DNA of 38,355 bases from Clostridia bacterium (GCA_030528905.1 JAUMXZ010000006.1:1-38355), one strand, 5' to 3'. Positions 20,078 to 28,761 are shown, counted from the stretch's first letter. Made by a program: numbers and translations. Notes: generated from the letters alone by a model not told the origin.

Positions 20078-20644
20078 TTAATTATAGTCTAAAATATTTT
20101 CAACTTGTATATCCAAATTTTTACAATACTCTACCATATTTTTAGTACCGCCTTTTTTATTGTTAAAGCAGCATATAAGCAGTGAAGAGCGGTTAGCCAT
20201 ATATTCATTTCTTCTTTGATAACATTTAGGTGTATGATATTTTTGTAAAATAATTTTTTTATCACAGAAGCGGAGCATATTAAAATATCTTTTCTGCCAG
20301 GAGTCATTAAATTTTTCGTAATGATTTTTAAAGGGAACGACACAAACAAGCTGCAAATCGGGGTATAAAGTTTTCAAATTTAATACAGCTTCAGCAGCTA
20401 AAATATCAAAGCCATCACAGCAGCCGACTAAGAAAGTTTTATAGCCGTCGCTAATAGAGTTAATGATTATATTTTTCAGGGATAGAGATATTTTTGTTTC
20501 GTCCACATTAAGGGCCTGAAGTTTTGAATATCTTGGGCCGCTAAAGCAGGCAGTGGTTAAGCGTCTATTAAAGATTGGTTTATTTGAGGAATTTTTCAAG
20601 GAGAAAAAATCCATATAATTAAAAATATCTTTTAGCTTTAACAT
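20078..20644 (-). CDS. YpsA-like SLOG family protein (DUF1273)
   Basis: The 188-aa protein has the Rossmann-like SLOG fold related to DprA and LOG nucleotide-processing proteins. ACFSGPRYSK (about 32-41) is the first nucleotide loop. FLVGCCDGFDILAAEAVL (about 70-87) carries the family Gly and Asp, and a Gly-rich GGTKNMVEY follows near the end. In Bacillus and Staphylococcus YpsA works with the cell-division factor GpsB, but its reaction is unknown. GGAGA precedes ATG. It lies between the carboxyltransferase cluster and the DUF3048 gene without obvious functional partners. Confidence 0.8.
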   Translation of the reverse strand: MLKLKDIFNYMDFFSLKNSSNKPIFNRRLTTACFSGPRYSKLQALNVDETKISLSLKNIIINSISDGYKTFLVGCCDGFDILAAEAVLNLKTLYPDLQLVCVVPFKNHYEKFNDSWQKRYFNMLRFCDKKIILQKYHTPKCYQRRNEYMANRSSLLICCFNNKKGGTKNMVEYCKNLDIQVENILDYN

Positions 20645-20666
20645 ACAAAAAGGTCTCCATTATTAA

Positions 20667-20697
20667 AATATTCACCCCATTAAATGGGATGAATATT
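20667..20697 (-). terminator. Hairpin overlapping the end of the oadA-like gene
   Basis: AATATTCA (20667-20674) and TGAATATT (20690-20697), then CCCAT and ATGGG, pair around a 3-base loop. The one odd position is C-A on the + strand but U-G on the - strand transcript, which shows the - strand is the one selected for folding. The stem includes the stop codon of the gene. The T-run is short (ATTTTAAT). Confidence 0.7.
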
Positions 20698-22086
20698 CTT
20701 TTCTTTATCTGAGCATTTAGAATTTATGCCATATTTTTTATTTTGTCTTTTCTTGAAGAAGTCGACAGCAACCTTAGGGAATTGTGCATAGGAGAGGACA
20801 TCTTCCTCTTGCTCGATGTACTCAGCGACTTCTTTTCTGAGAGTTTCAAGCTCAGGTTTTAACAGGTCGGCAGGACGGCAGTTAACAACAGGAGCGTTTC
20901 CGATGATTTTCTTTCTGAACTCATCAGAGATAGGCATAGGTGTAGTACCATATTTACCGGCTACTAAGTCTTTGAACTCATTAGTACACATTTTATAACG
21001 CTCATTGAGTATAACATTATAAACAGCCTGGGTGCCAACAATTTGAGAAGTAGGAGTAACCAAAGGAGGATAGCCTGAATCTTCTCTTACTCGTGGGACC
21101 TCATTTAAAACATCCTGGAGTTTATCTTCTTTGCCGGCTTGTTTTAATTGAGATAACAGGTTAGAGAGCATACCGCCCGGAACCTGATAGATAAGAGCAT
21201 TAGCATCAGTAGCAAGCATTTTAGGATCGATAAGACCGCTGGCGATATATTTTTGGCGTAAGGTCATAAAGTAATCTCTTATTTCGTTTAAGAGAATAAG
21301 GTCAAGACCTGTATCGAATTTAGTATCTTTAAGAGCTGCAACCATAGACTCAGTAGGTGCGTGAGAAGTACCTAAAGCCAACGGAGACATAGCAGTATCG
21401 ATCATTGTAGCACCGGCCTCAATACCTTTTAACAAGCACATACTTGCAAGACCGGAAGTAGTATGGGTATGGATCTGAATAGGAATATTTACAGATTCTT
21501 TAATAGCTTTAACTAATTCATAGGTTTTATAAGGAGTTAAAAGAGCAGCCATATCCTTAATACAGATAGAATCAGCGCCACTATCCTCGATGCGTTTAGC
21601 ATAATCAACATAATAATCGTTAGTAAAAACAGGGCCTGTTGTATAAGAGATAGCAACCTGAGCGATAGCTTTTTCGCTTTTAGCAGCTTTGATAGCGGTT
21701 TTTAAATTTTTAAGGTCATTAAGAGCATCAAAAATTCTGATAATATCAATACCGTTATCGACAGATTTTTTTACAAAATACTCAAGGACATCATCAGCAT
21801 AATGGCGATATCCGAGCATATTTTGGCCTCTGAAGAGCATCTGAAGTTTAGTATTAGGGCATTTCTTTTTTATAGTTCTTAAACGATCCCAAGGGTCTTC
21901 GTTTAAGAATCTTAGGCAAGAGTCAAAAGTTGCGCCGCCCCAACATTCCAAAGAATAGAAACCTACCTTATCTAATTTTTCAAGTATAGGAAGCATATCT
22001 TCGATAGGCATTCTTGTAGCGAGCAAAGATTGGTGAGCATCTCTTAATACAGTTTCTGTAATAAGTATTTTGTTATTATTATTCAC
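20680..22086 (-). CDS. oadA: Oxaloacetate decarboxylase alpha / transcarboxylase 5S-type carboxyltransferase
   Basis: This biotin-dependent carboxyltransferase of the pyruvate/oxaloacetate type moves CO2 between oxaloacetate and carboxybiotin. ITETVLRDAHQSLLATR opens the TIM barrel, CIKDMAALL holds the lysine that is carboxylated in this family, and HTHTTSG supplies metal-binding histidines. YQVPGGMLSN belongs to the C-terminal part. At 468 aa it ends before the fused biotin domain found in longer OadA proteins; that domain is the separate gene just upstream. GTG 22086 is chosen because GGGGG lies 8 bases before it, whereas the GTG at 22101 overlaps the previous stop. Pyruvate carboxylase subunit B and transcarboxylase 5S are equally good descriptions. 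Confidence 0.9.
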   Translation of the reverse strand: MNNNNKILITETVLRDAHQSLLATRMPIEDMLPILEKLDKVGFYSLECWGGATFDSCLRFLNEDPWDRLRTIKKKCPNTKLQMLFRGQNMLGYRHYADDVLEYFVKKSVDNGIDIIRIFDALNDLKNLKTAIKAAKSEKAIAQVAISYTTGPVFTNDYYVDYAKRIEDSGADSICIKDMAALLTPYKTYELVKAIKESVNIPIQIHTHTTSGLASMCLLKGIEAGATMIDTAMSPLALGTSHAPTESMVAALKDTKFDTGLDLILLNEIRDYFMTLRQKYIASGLIDPKMLATDANALIYQVPGGMLSNLLSQLKQAGKEDKLQDVLNEVPRVREDSGYPPLVTPTSQIVGTQAVYNVILNERYKMCTNEFKDLVAGKYGTTPMPISDEFRKKIIGNAPVVNCRPADLLKPELETLRKEVAEYIEQEEDVLSYAQFPKVAVDFFKKRQNKKYGINSKCSDKEKNIHPI

Positions 22087-22100
22087 GATAAAAACCCCCA

Positions 22101-22460
22101 CTAAATAAGCGTAAGCAGTTCTGTTCCTGAATCGACAGTATCGCCTTTAGAAATCATAATTTGACCGACAGTTGCATCGATTGGGGAAACTATTTCGTTT
22201 TCCATTTTCATAGCTTCGAGGATAAGAAGGTTATCGCCTTTTTTAACTTTTTGGCCGGGATTAACTTCGATAGTCATAATAGTGCCGGGCATTGGAGAAG
22301 CGATTACTTCTTTTACATCAGAGCTGCTTGGAGCAGGAGCAGCAGCAGCCGGAGCGGCCGGAGCAGCAGGGGCTGAAGCTACAGGAGCAGAAGTTGAAGA
22401 AGATTCTTCAACGGTAACATCATAAACTTGTCCATTTACAGTAATTTTTAAATTTTTCAT
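22101..22460 (-). CDS. Biotin carboxyl carrier protein (1.3S/OadA-type)
   Basis: The 119-aa carrier has an N-terminal MKNLKITVNGQVYDVTVEE strand region, a flexible Ala/Pro linker (about 25-45) and a C-terminal biotinyl domain. The biotinylated lysine is Lys85 in EAMKMENEI. Overall size and order match the 1.3S subunit of transcarboxylase and the carriers of sodium-pump decarboxylases. ATG 22460 is preferred over the TTG nine bases earlier because GGAGAG lies 9 bases before it. It sits between the two carboxyltransferase genes, so it most likely shuttles CO2 between them. Confidence 0.93.
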   Translation of the reverse strand: MKNLKITVNGQVYDVTVEESSSTSAPVASAPAAPAAPAAAAPAPSSSDVKEVIASPMPGTIMTIEVNPGQKVKKGDNLLILEAMKMENEIVSPIDATVGQIMISKGDTVDSGTELLTLI

Positions 22461-22487
22461 ATTTAACAACTCTCCATTTTAATAAAT

Positions 22488-23876
22488 TTAAAGATTGATA
22501 TTAGAATGTTTTTTAGGTAATTTTTGAATTCTCTTAGACTCAAGAACTTCAAGAAGTTTAGAGATTTCAGATCTGGTCTGAGAAGGCAGGATAACATTCT
22601 GAATAAGACCTAAGGAAGCCATATCGAAAGGGGTGGCTGAATTTTGAATATAATCTTTTATAAGTTTCTTTCTATCATCTATAGGGTTATCAGAATTTTT
22701 AAGTTTTTCGCTGTTGTAGAAAATAGCAGCAGCAGTTGGATTCATAGCAGAAACAGAAGAACTTACCCAGGCTAAAGTTATATCACTTGAAGCCTGCTGC
22801 ATAGAAGTGGCAGCAAAAACAGAACCAAAAGCTTTACCGATGATAACAGAAAGCTTTGCAGTTGTAGCATCGCAGTAAGCGTTTGTAAGTTTAGCAGCAT
22901 TAGCAAGAGAGGTAAACTCTTTAGAATTTGCAAAAGTGACAACAGGAATAGAGAAAGCGTCACAGAATCTGATAAATCTTGCAACCTTGCTGCAGGTATG
23001 AGAACACAACTCTTCTCCTTTAAAGATAACAGTACCAACACAAACGCCATTAAGTCTTGCAAAAGCTATTATAGCTGTCTTGCCAAAGTCATCCTGTAAT
23101 GTTATGAAGCCATTATTATCAGCAAAAGACTTCAAGAACAAATTATAATCGACATTTGGATCTAAGTTATAAAGTTTATCAGAGATACTGTCAAATTCAT
23201 TAACCTGTGGTTCTAAAGCGTTAAACAGAGGAGATTTATCTAAGTTATTAGAAGGTAAGAAATCGAAAAGATTTTTAAGAGAAGCTATAGCCTCATCTTC
23301 ATCTTTAGAAAGAACGCTTACAGAACCTTCTTTAGCTGCAGAGAATATATCGGAATCAGAATCGCCGGTATTGATTGAGAAGTTTGAATTTTTAGCGGCA
23401 ATTACAAAATCAGCATTAGCAGCTAAGAGAGCGTTTATACCCAAACAGGGGCCGAGTATCAAAGAGATTTGAGGAACGACGCCGGATAATTTATTAGAGA
23501 ACGCCAAGAGATCGGAAAGACCTTTTAGCAATAAATTAGCATCATCAAGGCTTGCGCCTTTGCAATCATAGATACCTACAACGGGAACACCTGTAGTTTG
23601 AGCTATTGTATATATATTTAAAATTTTGTTGACCTGAGCTGTAGTAAAAGCTCCGCCATTTATTTTGTTATCCTGAGAGAATAAGCAAACTTTTCTGTTT
23701 CCTATTTTACCGATACCGGTAATTACACCTGTATAATCATCTTGAGATTTAGTCATTGAATTTATTTCAACAAAGGAATCGGGATCAACGATTTTATAAA
23801 TTCTTTGTTTTGCACAACTATCCTCTCCAAAATTTTTCATAGACTGAAAAGAATCGAGTCTTTGTTTTATGCTCAT
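22488..23876 (-). CDS. Acyl-CoA-type carboxyltransferase (MmdA/12S-like), divergent
   Basis: This crotonase-fold carboxyltransferase of the COG4799 type is related to methylmalonyl-CoA decarboxylase alpha and transcarboxylase 12S. The shared marks are DDYTGVITGIGKIGNRKV, VPVVGIYDCKGA, GVVPQISLILGPC, the DFLPSNN linker, RFIRFCDAFSIPVVTF, and a C-terminal KKHSNINL close to the end of MmdA. At 462 aa it is shorter than 12S. It lacks the usual GKMTARERL opening, and the Gly-Gly turns that normally form oxyanion holes read PCLGINALLA and KAFGSVFAA. Activity on acyl-CoA is thus uncertain. GGAGG lies 10 bases before ATG, and a promoter lies upstream. It leads the carrier and OadA-like genes. Confidence 0.82.
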   Translation of the reverse strand: MSIKQRLDSFQSMKNFGEDSCAKQRIYKIVDPDSFVEINSMTKSQDDYTGVITGIGKIGNRKVCLFSQDNKINGGAFTTAQVNKILNIYTIAQTTGVPVVGIYDCKGASLDDANLLLKGLSDLLAFSNKLSGVVPQISLILGPCLGINALLAANADFVIAAKNSNFSINTGDSDSDIFSAAKEGSVSVLSKDEDEAIASLKNLFDFLPSNNLDKSPLFNALEPQVNEFDSISDKLYNLDPNVDYNLFLKSFADNNGFITLQDDFGKTAIIAFARLNGVCVGTVIFKGEELCSHTCSKVARFIRFCDAFSIPVVTFANSKEFTSLANAAKLTNAYCDATTAKLSVIIGKAFGSVFAATSMQQASSDITLAWVSSSVSAMNPTAAAIFYNSEKLKNSDNPIDDRKKLIKDYIQNSATPFDMASLGLIQNVILPSQTRSEISKLLEVLESKRIQKLPKKHSNINL

Positions 23877-23947
23877 TTTATTATAGCCTCCATATCATTT
23901 TGATAAAAATTGTTAAGAGAAAGACAATTAAGTAATCAATCCACACC

Positions 23948-23976
23948 ATTTTACTACAAATTTCAATATTTTACAA
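23948..23976 (-). promoter_or_regulatory. Sigma-A promoter of the carboxyltransferase operon
   Basis: On the - strand TTGTAA (23971-23976) and TAAAAT (23948-23953) are 17 bases apart, with a leader of about 65 bases. The 200-base gap before murF otherwise holds only AT-rich DNA and a 6-bp AATTGT/ACAATT repeat in the leader. Confidence 0.5.
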
Positions 23977-24076
23977 GAGGAAAAGAAACTTTTTATAAGT
24001 TAGATAGCAATAAAAGTTAAAATTGATTAAATAATGCGGGTAAAATATTATTAAAATAGTGAATAAGTATATAAAA

Positions 24077-25453
24077 TCAGAAAGAGTCCAAAAGATTTTT
24101 TACGATTTCATCTGTTTTCATACCTCTTGAGCCTTTAACAAGTATTACATCGTCATCGGATATGATACTTGACAAGAAAGAAAAAGCGTCAGTATTATTA
24201 TTGAAATGTTTTACAGTTATATTTTCAGCATTTTGTTTAGTACAATCTGATATATATTTTGCTTCCGGGCCTATAGTGATAAGGACATTGACATCATTTC
24301 TTATGACATCGTAACCAAGGTCAAAATGAGTTTTAGAAGAAATATCACCAAGTTCAAGCATATCGGCAAGAACAGCGATTTTTCTTTTTTGTTTTGAAAC
24401 TGATTTTAGAAGAGCCAGAGCAGTTTTCATAGAATCAGGTCCTGCGTTATATGAATCGTCTATTAGTTTTATATTTTTATCAAGAGTATATATTTTTTGA
24501 CGCATATCAGGACTTTGATATTGGGCAAGACCGGTTTTGATATTTGAGATATCAAGGCCGAGATCAAGAGAAACACAGATAGCAGCTAAGGCATTTAAGA
24601 CATTATGAACACCCGGCACATTCATTAAAATTTTTTGAGATTTATTGTTCTCAAGCTGCAGATCAAAAGTCATACTATTATCATTGGTTGAAATATTTTC
24701 AGCAAAGACATCAAACTCAGAATTAAAGCCAAAGCTTTTACATTTATGATCAAGAGAATTATTATATTCATTTAATATTTTATCTTCGCAGTTAAGATAT
24801 ATGTTGTTATTATCATCTATAAAATCTCTTATATGAATTTTTTCTTTAAATATATTTTCCTGAGTTTTAAGATTACCTATATGAGAAAGGCCGATATTAG
24901 TAATAACTGCGTGAGTAGGTCTGACAATATCAGAAAGTCGCTGCATCTCACCAAACATACTCATACCCATTTCGAGAATAGCTATTTGGTGCTCATCAGA
25001 TATTTGCAGGATGCTCAAAGGCGCACCAATTTGGCTGTTAAAATTGCCGGGAGTCTTAAAAACATTTTTTTCAGAAGCTAAAGCAGAATATATTATTTCT
25101 TTTGTGCTTGTTTTTCCGACACTTCCGGTTACACCGATTATGGGAATATCAAGGGTTGATCTATAGGCTTTTGCAAGGTCCTGAAGAGCTTTTTTAGTGT
25201 CTTCCACTAAGATCCAGGATTTATGGTTATTACATAAGCTTTCATATTGAGTAAAACAAGCATAAGCGCCATTTGAAAGTGCATCGCAGATAAATTTATG
25301 CGCATCGGTATTTTCTCCGACAATGGGGACAAAAAGTGAGTTTTCCAATATATTATTGCTGTTGATACTGACACTTGTTATAATATCGTTTTCGTTACCA
25401 CACAGAAGTTTTCCGTTAACAGCGTTTACAATTTGTGAAACAGTGAATTTCAT
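24077..25453 (-). CDS. murF: UDP-N-acetylmuramoyl-tripeptide--D-alanyl-D-alanine ligase
   Basis: MurF adds D-Ala-D-Ala to the cytoplasmic UDP-MurNAc-tripeptide, the last soluble step of the peptidoglycan precursor. The 458-aa protein has the N-terminal substrate domain, the ATP loop VTGSVGKTSTKE near residue 105, the MSMFGEMQRLS helix, ILPNIG-like ITNIGLSHIGNL, and the third-domain DDSYNAGPDSM loop followed by GDISSKTHFDLG. AAGGAG lies 11 bases before ATG. It follows murE by 8 bases, so the two are co-transcribed. The gene ends with TGA. The usual mraY and murD neighbours are absent on this side. Confidence 0.97.
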   Translation of the reverse strand: MKFTVSQIVNAVNGKLLCGNENDIITSVSINSNNILENSLFVPIVGENTDAHKFICDALSNGAYACFTQYESLCNNHKSWILVEDTKKALQDLAKAYRSTLDIPIIGVTGSVGKTSTKEIIYSALASEKNVFKTPGNFNSQIGAPLSILQISDEHQIAILEMGMSMFGEMQRLSDIVRPTHAVITNIGLSHIGNLKTQENIFKEKIHIRDFIDDNNNIYLNCEDKILNEYNNSLDHKCKSFGFNSEFDVFAENISTNDNSMTFDLQLENNKSQKILMNVPGVHNVLNALAAICVSLDLGLDISNIKTGLAQYQSPDMRQKIYTLDKNIKLIDDSYNAGPDSMKTALALLKSVSKQKRKIAVLADMLELGDISSKTHFDLGYDVIRNDVNVLITIGPEAKYISDCTKQNAENITVKHFNNNTDAFSFLSSIISDDDVILVKGSRGMKTDEIVKNLLDSF

Positions 25454-25461
25454 AAGATATA

Positions 25462-26931
25462 TTACTCCTTGTTATTTAGAATATTTTTAATAATTTCTCG
25501 CTCATCAAAGTGAAATTTAACTCCGTTTATTTCCTGATAATCCTCATGACCTTTTCCGGCAAGAACGATTATATCGTGTTTTTGAGCATTGTCAATAACA
25601 TATTTAATAGCATCTTTTCTGTCAGGAATGGTTATACTTTTATTAAGATTATCTTTCATACCGATTTTAATATCATTGATTATATCAAAGACATTTTCAA
25701 ATCTTGAATTATCAGCGGTTATGACGGATAAATCGGCAAGACGGCCGCAAACATCACCCATTTCATAGCGTCTGCTTTTAGCCCTGTTGCCGCCGGCACC
25801 AAATAAACATATAAGTCTGTTTGGATTATATTCACGAAGAGTCGACAAAATATTTTGCATACTAAGAGCATTGTGGGCATAGTCGATGAGCAAAGTGTAG
25901 TCACCAGGAGTTTTAACAATTTCAACGCGACCTTTAACAGTTACATTTTTAAGACCATTTTGCACTGAATCTTTATCAATATTAAAAAACGAACAGGCAG
26001 CTATTGCAGCTAAAGCGTTATAAACACTAAACCTTCCGGGTATAGATACATCAACATAATAATTAAGCGTAGAGATTAAATCAAAGCCCACACCTAAATA
26101 GCCCGGTTTATAAATAAGTTTTTCATTTACAACTCTAAAGTCAGCATTTTCACAAAAGCCATATGTTAAAGTTTTACAAGAAGAGTGTTTAAGCATATCC
26201 TTATAGGCCTCATCATCGCAATTTACAGCAGCATATTTACATTGTTTAAACAAAAGCGACTTACAATATTTATATTCTTCAAGAGTTTGATGTTCATTTT
26301 GGCCAATATGATCAAGAGCAAAATTTGTAAAAATGGCAACATCGAAAACAAAACCGCCGACTCTGTGCCATTTAAGCCCTAATGAAGACACTTCCATAAT
26401 AACACAGTCGCAGCCTTCCTGAATCATTTTTCTCATATAGTATTGTACCTGATAAGATTCAGGAGTGGTATTATTGGTTTTATATATTTTATCTCCAATG
26501 ACAACCCCCAAAGTGCCGATAAGGCCTACTTTACTACCGGATTGTTCCATTATAGATTTTATCATACAAGCGGTAGTAGTTTTACCTTTTGTGCCGGTTA
26601 TGCCGATAGTTTTGAGTTCATTTGCAGGATTTTTGAAAAAATTTGCAGAAATCAAAGAAAGTGTATATCTGGTGTCATCAACAAGGATAACAGGCACATC
26701 AGTTATGTCAAGTTCCTTTTGAGAAACGATACAAACAGCACCGTCTTTAACAGCTTGTTTTGCAAATTTATGTCCATCTACATTACTGCCGCAAAGGCAG
26801 ACGAAGATACAATTTTTGACAATTTTTCTGGAATCGTAAATAATATCGGATATTTCAATATTATTGAGGGAATCCTTAAAAGAATTTTCTACATAAAAAT
26901 CAACATTATTAAAAATTTCATTAAACAGCAT
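25462..26931 (-). CDS. murE: UDP-MurNAc-L-Ala-D-Glu ligase adding the third residue (probably meso-DAP)
   Basis: MurE ligates the third stem residue to UDP-MurNAc-dipeptide. The 489-aa protein has the ATP loop GTKGKTTTACMI near residue 113, NTTPESYQVQ, and the carbamylated-lysine region in NEHQTLEEYKYCK. The residues that read the amino acid are ADNSRFE (about 405-411), where DAP enzymes usually have DNPR; the key Arg is kept, which supports DAP rather than lysine, and the window's dap genes agree. GKGHEDYQ closes the domain. AAGGAG lies 9 bases before ATG. Confidence 0.96.
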   Translation of the reverse strand: MLFNEIFNNVDFYVENSFKDSLNNIEISDIIYDSRKIVKNCIFVCLCGSNVDGHKFAKQAVKDGAVCIVSQKELDITDVPVILVDDTRYTLSLISANFFKNPANELKTIGITGTKGKTTTACMIKSIMEQSGSKVGLIGTLGVVIGDKIYKTNNTTPESYQVQYYMRKMIQEGCDCVIMEVSSLGLKWHRVGGFVFDVAIFTNFALDHIGQNEHQTLEEYKYCKSLLFKQCKYAAVNCDDEAYKDMLKHSSCKTLTYGFCENADFRVVNEKLIYKPGYLGVGFDLISTLNYYVDVSIPGRFSVYNALAAIAACSFFNIDKDSVQNGLKNVTVKGRVEIVKTPGDYTLLIDYAHNALSMQNILSTLREYNPNRLICLFGAGGNRAKSRRYEMGDVCGRLADLSVITADNSRFENVFDIINDIKIGMKDNLNKSITIPDRKDAIKYVIDNAQKHDIIVLAGKGHEDYQEINGVKFHFDEREIIKNILNNKE

Positions 26932-26996
26932 ATCAACTTACTCCTTTATATTAGTAGTATATTTAGTCAGGGGAAAAATAATACCTGTACTAAATA

Positions 26997-27022
26997 AAAG
27001 CACCGGCATAAACCGATGCTTT
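26997..27022 (-). terminator. Terminator of the binding-protein gene
   Basis: AAAGCACCGG (26997-27006) and CCGATGCTTT (27013-27022) pair around a 6-base loop. The single C-A mismatch on the + strand is U-G on the - strand transcript, and TTTTATTTA follows on that strand. This marks it as the end of the lipoprotein transcript just before murE. Confidence 0.8.
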
Positions 27023-27038
27023 ATAATATATATTAAGT

Positions 27039-28271
27039 TTAGTAATTTGGTCCGGTTACTGCATCACTTGCATAAAGAGCGTTCAGAACAGCCTCTGTAG
27101 CAATGCCAGTTGCATTGAAATCGGAGAGGTATTGGAAATTCTTAACAGCTTCCTCTGTATACTCGTCAAATGTGCCGGTAGGATCCATATAAGCGTGTCC
27201 TAATTCTTTAAGTCTTGCCTGCATCTTTACGACTTCATCACCGGTATCGCCGAGTTTCAAAGTAGTTCCAGCAGGCACGGTGTGTGAACCTGACTGAGAA
27301 GAATCCTGAGTTGAAGAATCAGAATCGTGAGGATCCGGCATTTCGGAAACTAAATCAGGGGAAATAATACTTGCAACAAAGGTCATAGCCTCGATTAACA
27401 TACTTCCGTGACACTCAACAAGTTCAGAAGACATCTCGATAACTCTTGAGTTATTAACCGCCCACAGATTTTTCTGGAAGAATCCGTCGTTCATAATTCT
27501 TTCCTTAGTAGGAGTGGGGCAGAAGATGAAAGCGGGGTTTTTAGCAGCAATTTCTCCCACAGGCATACGGTAGTTAGTATAATCGTTAGCAATATTAACA
27601 CCGCCAGCGAGTTTAATAATCTCATTAAAGAGCATATCGCCCGAAGCAACAGTACCTTCAGCATCATACATATAGCAAACAGTATTTGAAGGAGAAGCGG
27701 TGATTAGCTTATTTATATTTTCAATAGTAATGAAAATGTCGTTAGATTTTTTATAAGCGGCTTCATAACCATCTTTAGCACCGCCGAATATAGCGCCAAG
27801 ATTTGTGTAGATACTTTGAAGTTCGTCAAAATTCTTAGCAGGAGTAAAAGATAAAGACTTAATGCCGTTATCATTAAGGTCTGATATCTGTTTAGAAGAA
27901 AGAGGTTCTTCTGACAAGACAAAGTCAACGCCTAAAGAAACAAGAGCATCAATATTTATGTTAGAAGCGGTACCGACAGTAGGAAGGTCGTTTGTATAGG
28001 TGATGTTGCTTGTATCAGCACGAGCAACCAACAGGGAATCATATTTAAGAGCGTACAATATATCTGTTAAAGATTCAGAAAAACAAACCGCAGCCGTAGG
28101 AGCGGAATCGAATTTAACATCGAAAACGCTGACAGGGTAGTTAGAAGTAGAAGAAAGAGCATTTCCGTGTTCATCCTGGAGATTCTGGTTAATAGAACAG
28201 GCGCCAAAACAGGAAGCAAGAGTAATGCAAAGAACCAATACAATTGAGACAAACTTAAATTTTTTCAACAT
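27039..28271 (-). CDS. Metal-chelate/cobalamin-type binding lipoprotein fused to a peptidoglycan-binding domain
   Basis: The 410-aa surface lipoprotein has a signal peptide ending in LASC (Cys21). The middle (about 45-315) is a BtuF/FepB-type helical-backbone binding domain: AAVCFSESLTDILYAL, LPTVGTASNINIDALVSLGVDFVLSE and GGVNIANDY are typical. After a Ser/Gln-rich linker comes a PG_binding_1 domain (about 345-403) with LKLGDTGDEVVKMQARLKELG. The start at 28271 is chosen since GGGGG lies 8 bases upstream. No permease or ATPase gene is adjacent, so it may be an orphan receptor or a sensor rather than a transporter part. It follows an XRE regulator gene. Confidence 0.85.
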   Translation of the reverse strand: MLKKFKFVSIVLVLCITLASCFGACSINQNLQDEHGNALSSTSNYPVSVFDVKFDSAPTAAVCFSESLTDILYALKYDSLLVARADTSNITYTNDLPTVGTASNINIDALVSLGVDFVLSEEPLSSKQISDLNDNGIKSLSFTPAKNFDELQSIYTNLGAIFGGAKDGYEAAYKKSNDIFITIENINKLITASPSNTVCYMYDAEGTVASGDMLFNEIIKLAGGVNIANDYTNYRMPVGEIAAKNPAFIFCPTPTKERIMNDGFFQKNLWAVNNSRVIEMSSELVECHGSMLIEAMTFVASIISPDLVSEMPDPHDSDSSTQDSSQSGSHTVPAGTTLKLGDTGDEVVKMQARLKELGHAYMDPTGTFDEYTEEAVKNFQYLSDFNATGIATEAVLNALYASDAVTGPNY

Positions 28272-28290
28272 ACAATCATCCCCCATATTA

Positions 28291-28680
28291 TTAAATATAT
28301 TTCAAATAGATATCGTTTAATTTTTTATTAACATCATTTATAACATTTATTTTTTCCTCACTTGGAAGAAGTCTGAAATAAGATATAAGTAATTTTTCTT
28401 CTTTGAGAAGCTGATTAGAAGAACGGATATCCATATCAAAAAACTCATCAGAGCTATCAGTAAGTTTTAGAATCTGGCGTTTCATTTCATCATCTTCAAG
28501 AAGTTCGTTATAAGTGGTATTAAAAATTCTGACAAGTTTAGCTAATGTATTCAAATCCGGGCAGGTTTTACCTGACTCGTAGTAGGAATAAGTAGATCTC
28601 TCAAGTCCTAAAGCTTTAGCAACATCAAGCTGAGTAAAGCCGCATTTTCTTCTAAATTTTTTAAGGTTATCTGATAACAT
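28291..28680 (-). CDS. XRE-family transcriptional regulator
   Basis: This 129-aa protein has an N-terminal Cro/C1-type helix-turn-helix (about 5-60): FRRKCGFTQLDVAKALGLERSTYSYYESGKTCPDLNTLAKL. The C-terminal half is helical and of unknown function, with no peptidase domain. GGAGG lies 6 bases before ATG. The binding-lipoprotein gene starts 19 bases after its stop, so the regulator may control that gene and itself. A perfect-consensus promoter precedes it, a common arrangement for a self-limiting repressor. The target site is not evident. Confidence 0.88.
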   Translation of the reverse strand: MLSDNLKKFRRKCGFTQLDVAKALGLERSTYSYYESGKTCPDLNTLAKLVRIFNTTYNELLEDDEMKRQILKLTDSSDEFFDMDIRSSNQLLKEEKLLISYFRLLPSEEKINVINDVNKKLNDIYLKYI

Positions 28681-28732
28681 AGAACACCTCCGGATTCAAG
28701 ATAAGGAAGCGAAACTTTAAGTATCTGAGTTT

Positions 28733-28761
28733 ATTATACACATAAAAGAATAATTTGTCAA
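28733..28761 (-). promoter_or_regulatory. Perfect sigma-A promoter of the XRE-lipoprotein operon
   Basis: On the - strand TTGACA (28756-28761) and TATAAT (28733-28738) match the consensus exactly with a 17-base spacer. Such a strong promoter usually needs a repressor, and the first gene is an XRE protein. The leader is about 45 bases. Confidence 0.8.

Noticed and set aside
26443..26997. 184-codon open frame on the + strand
   Set aside because: It lies antisense to the well-supported murE, has no ribosome site and reads as low-complexity sequence; an antisense shadow.
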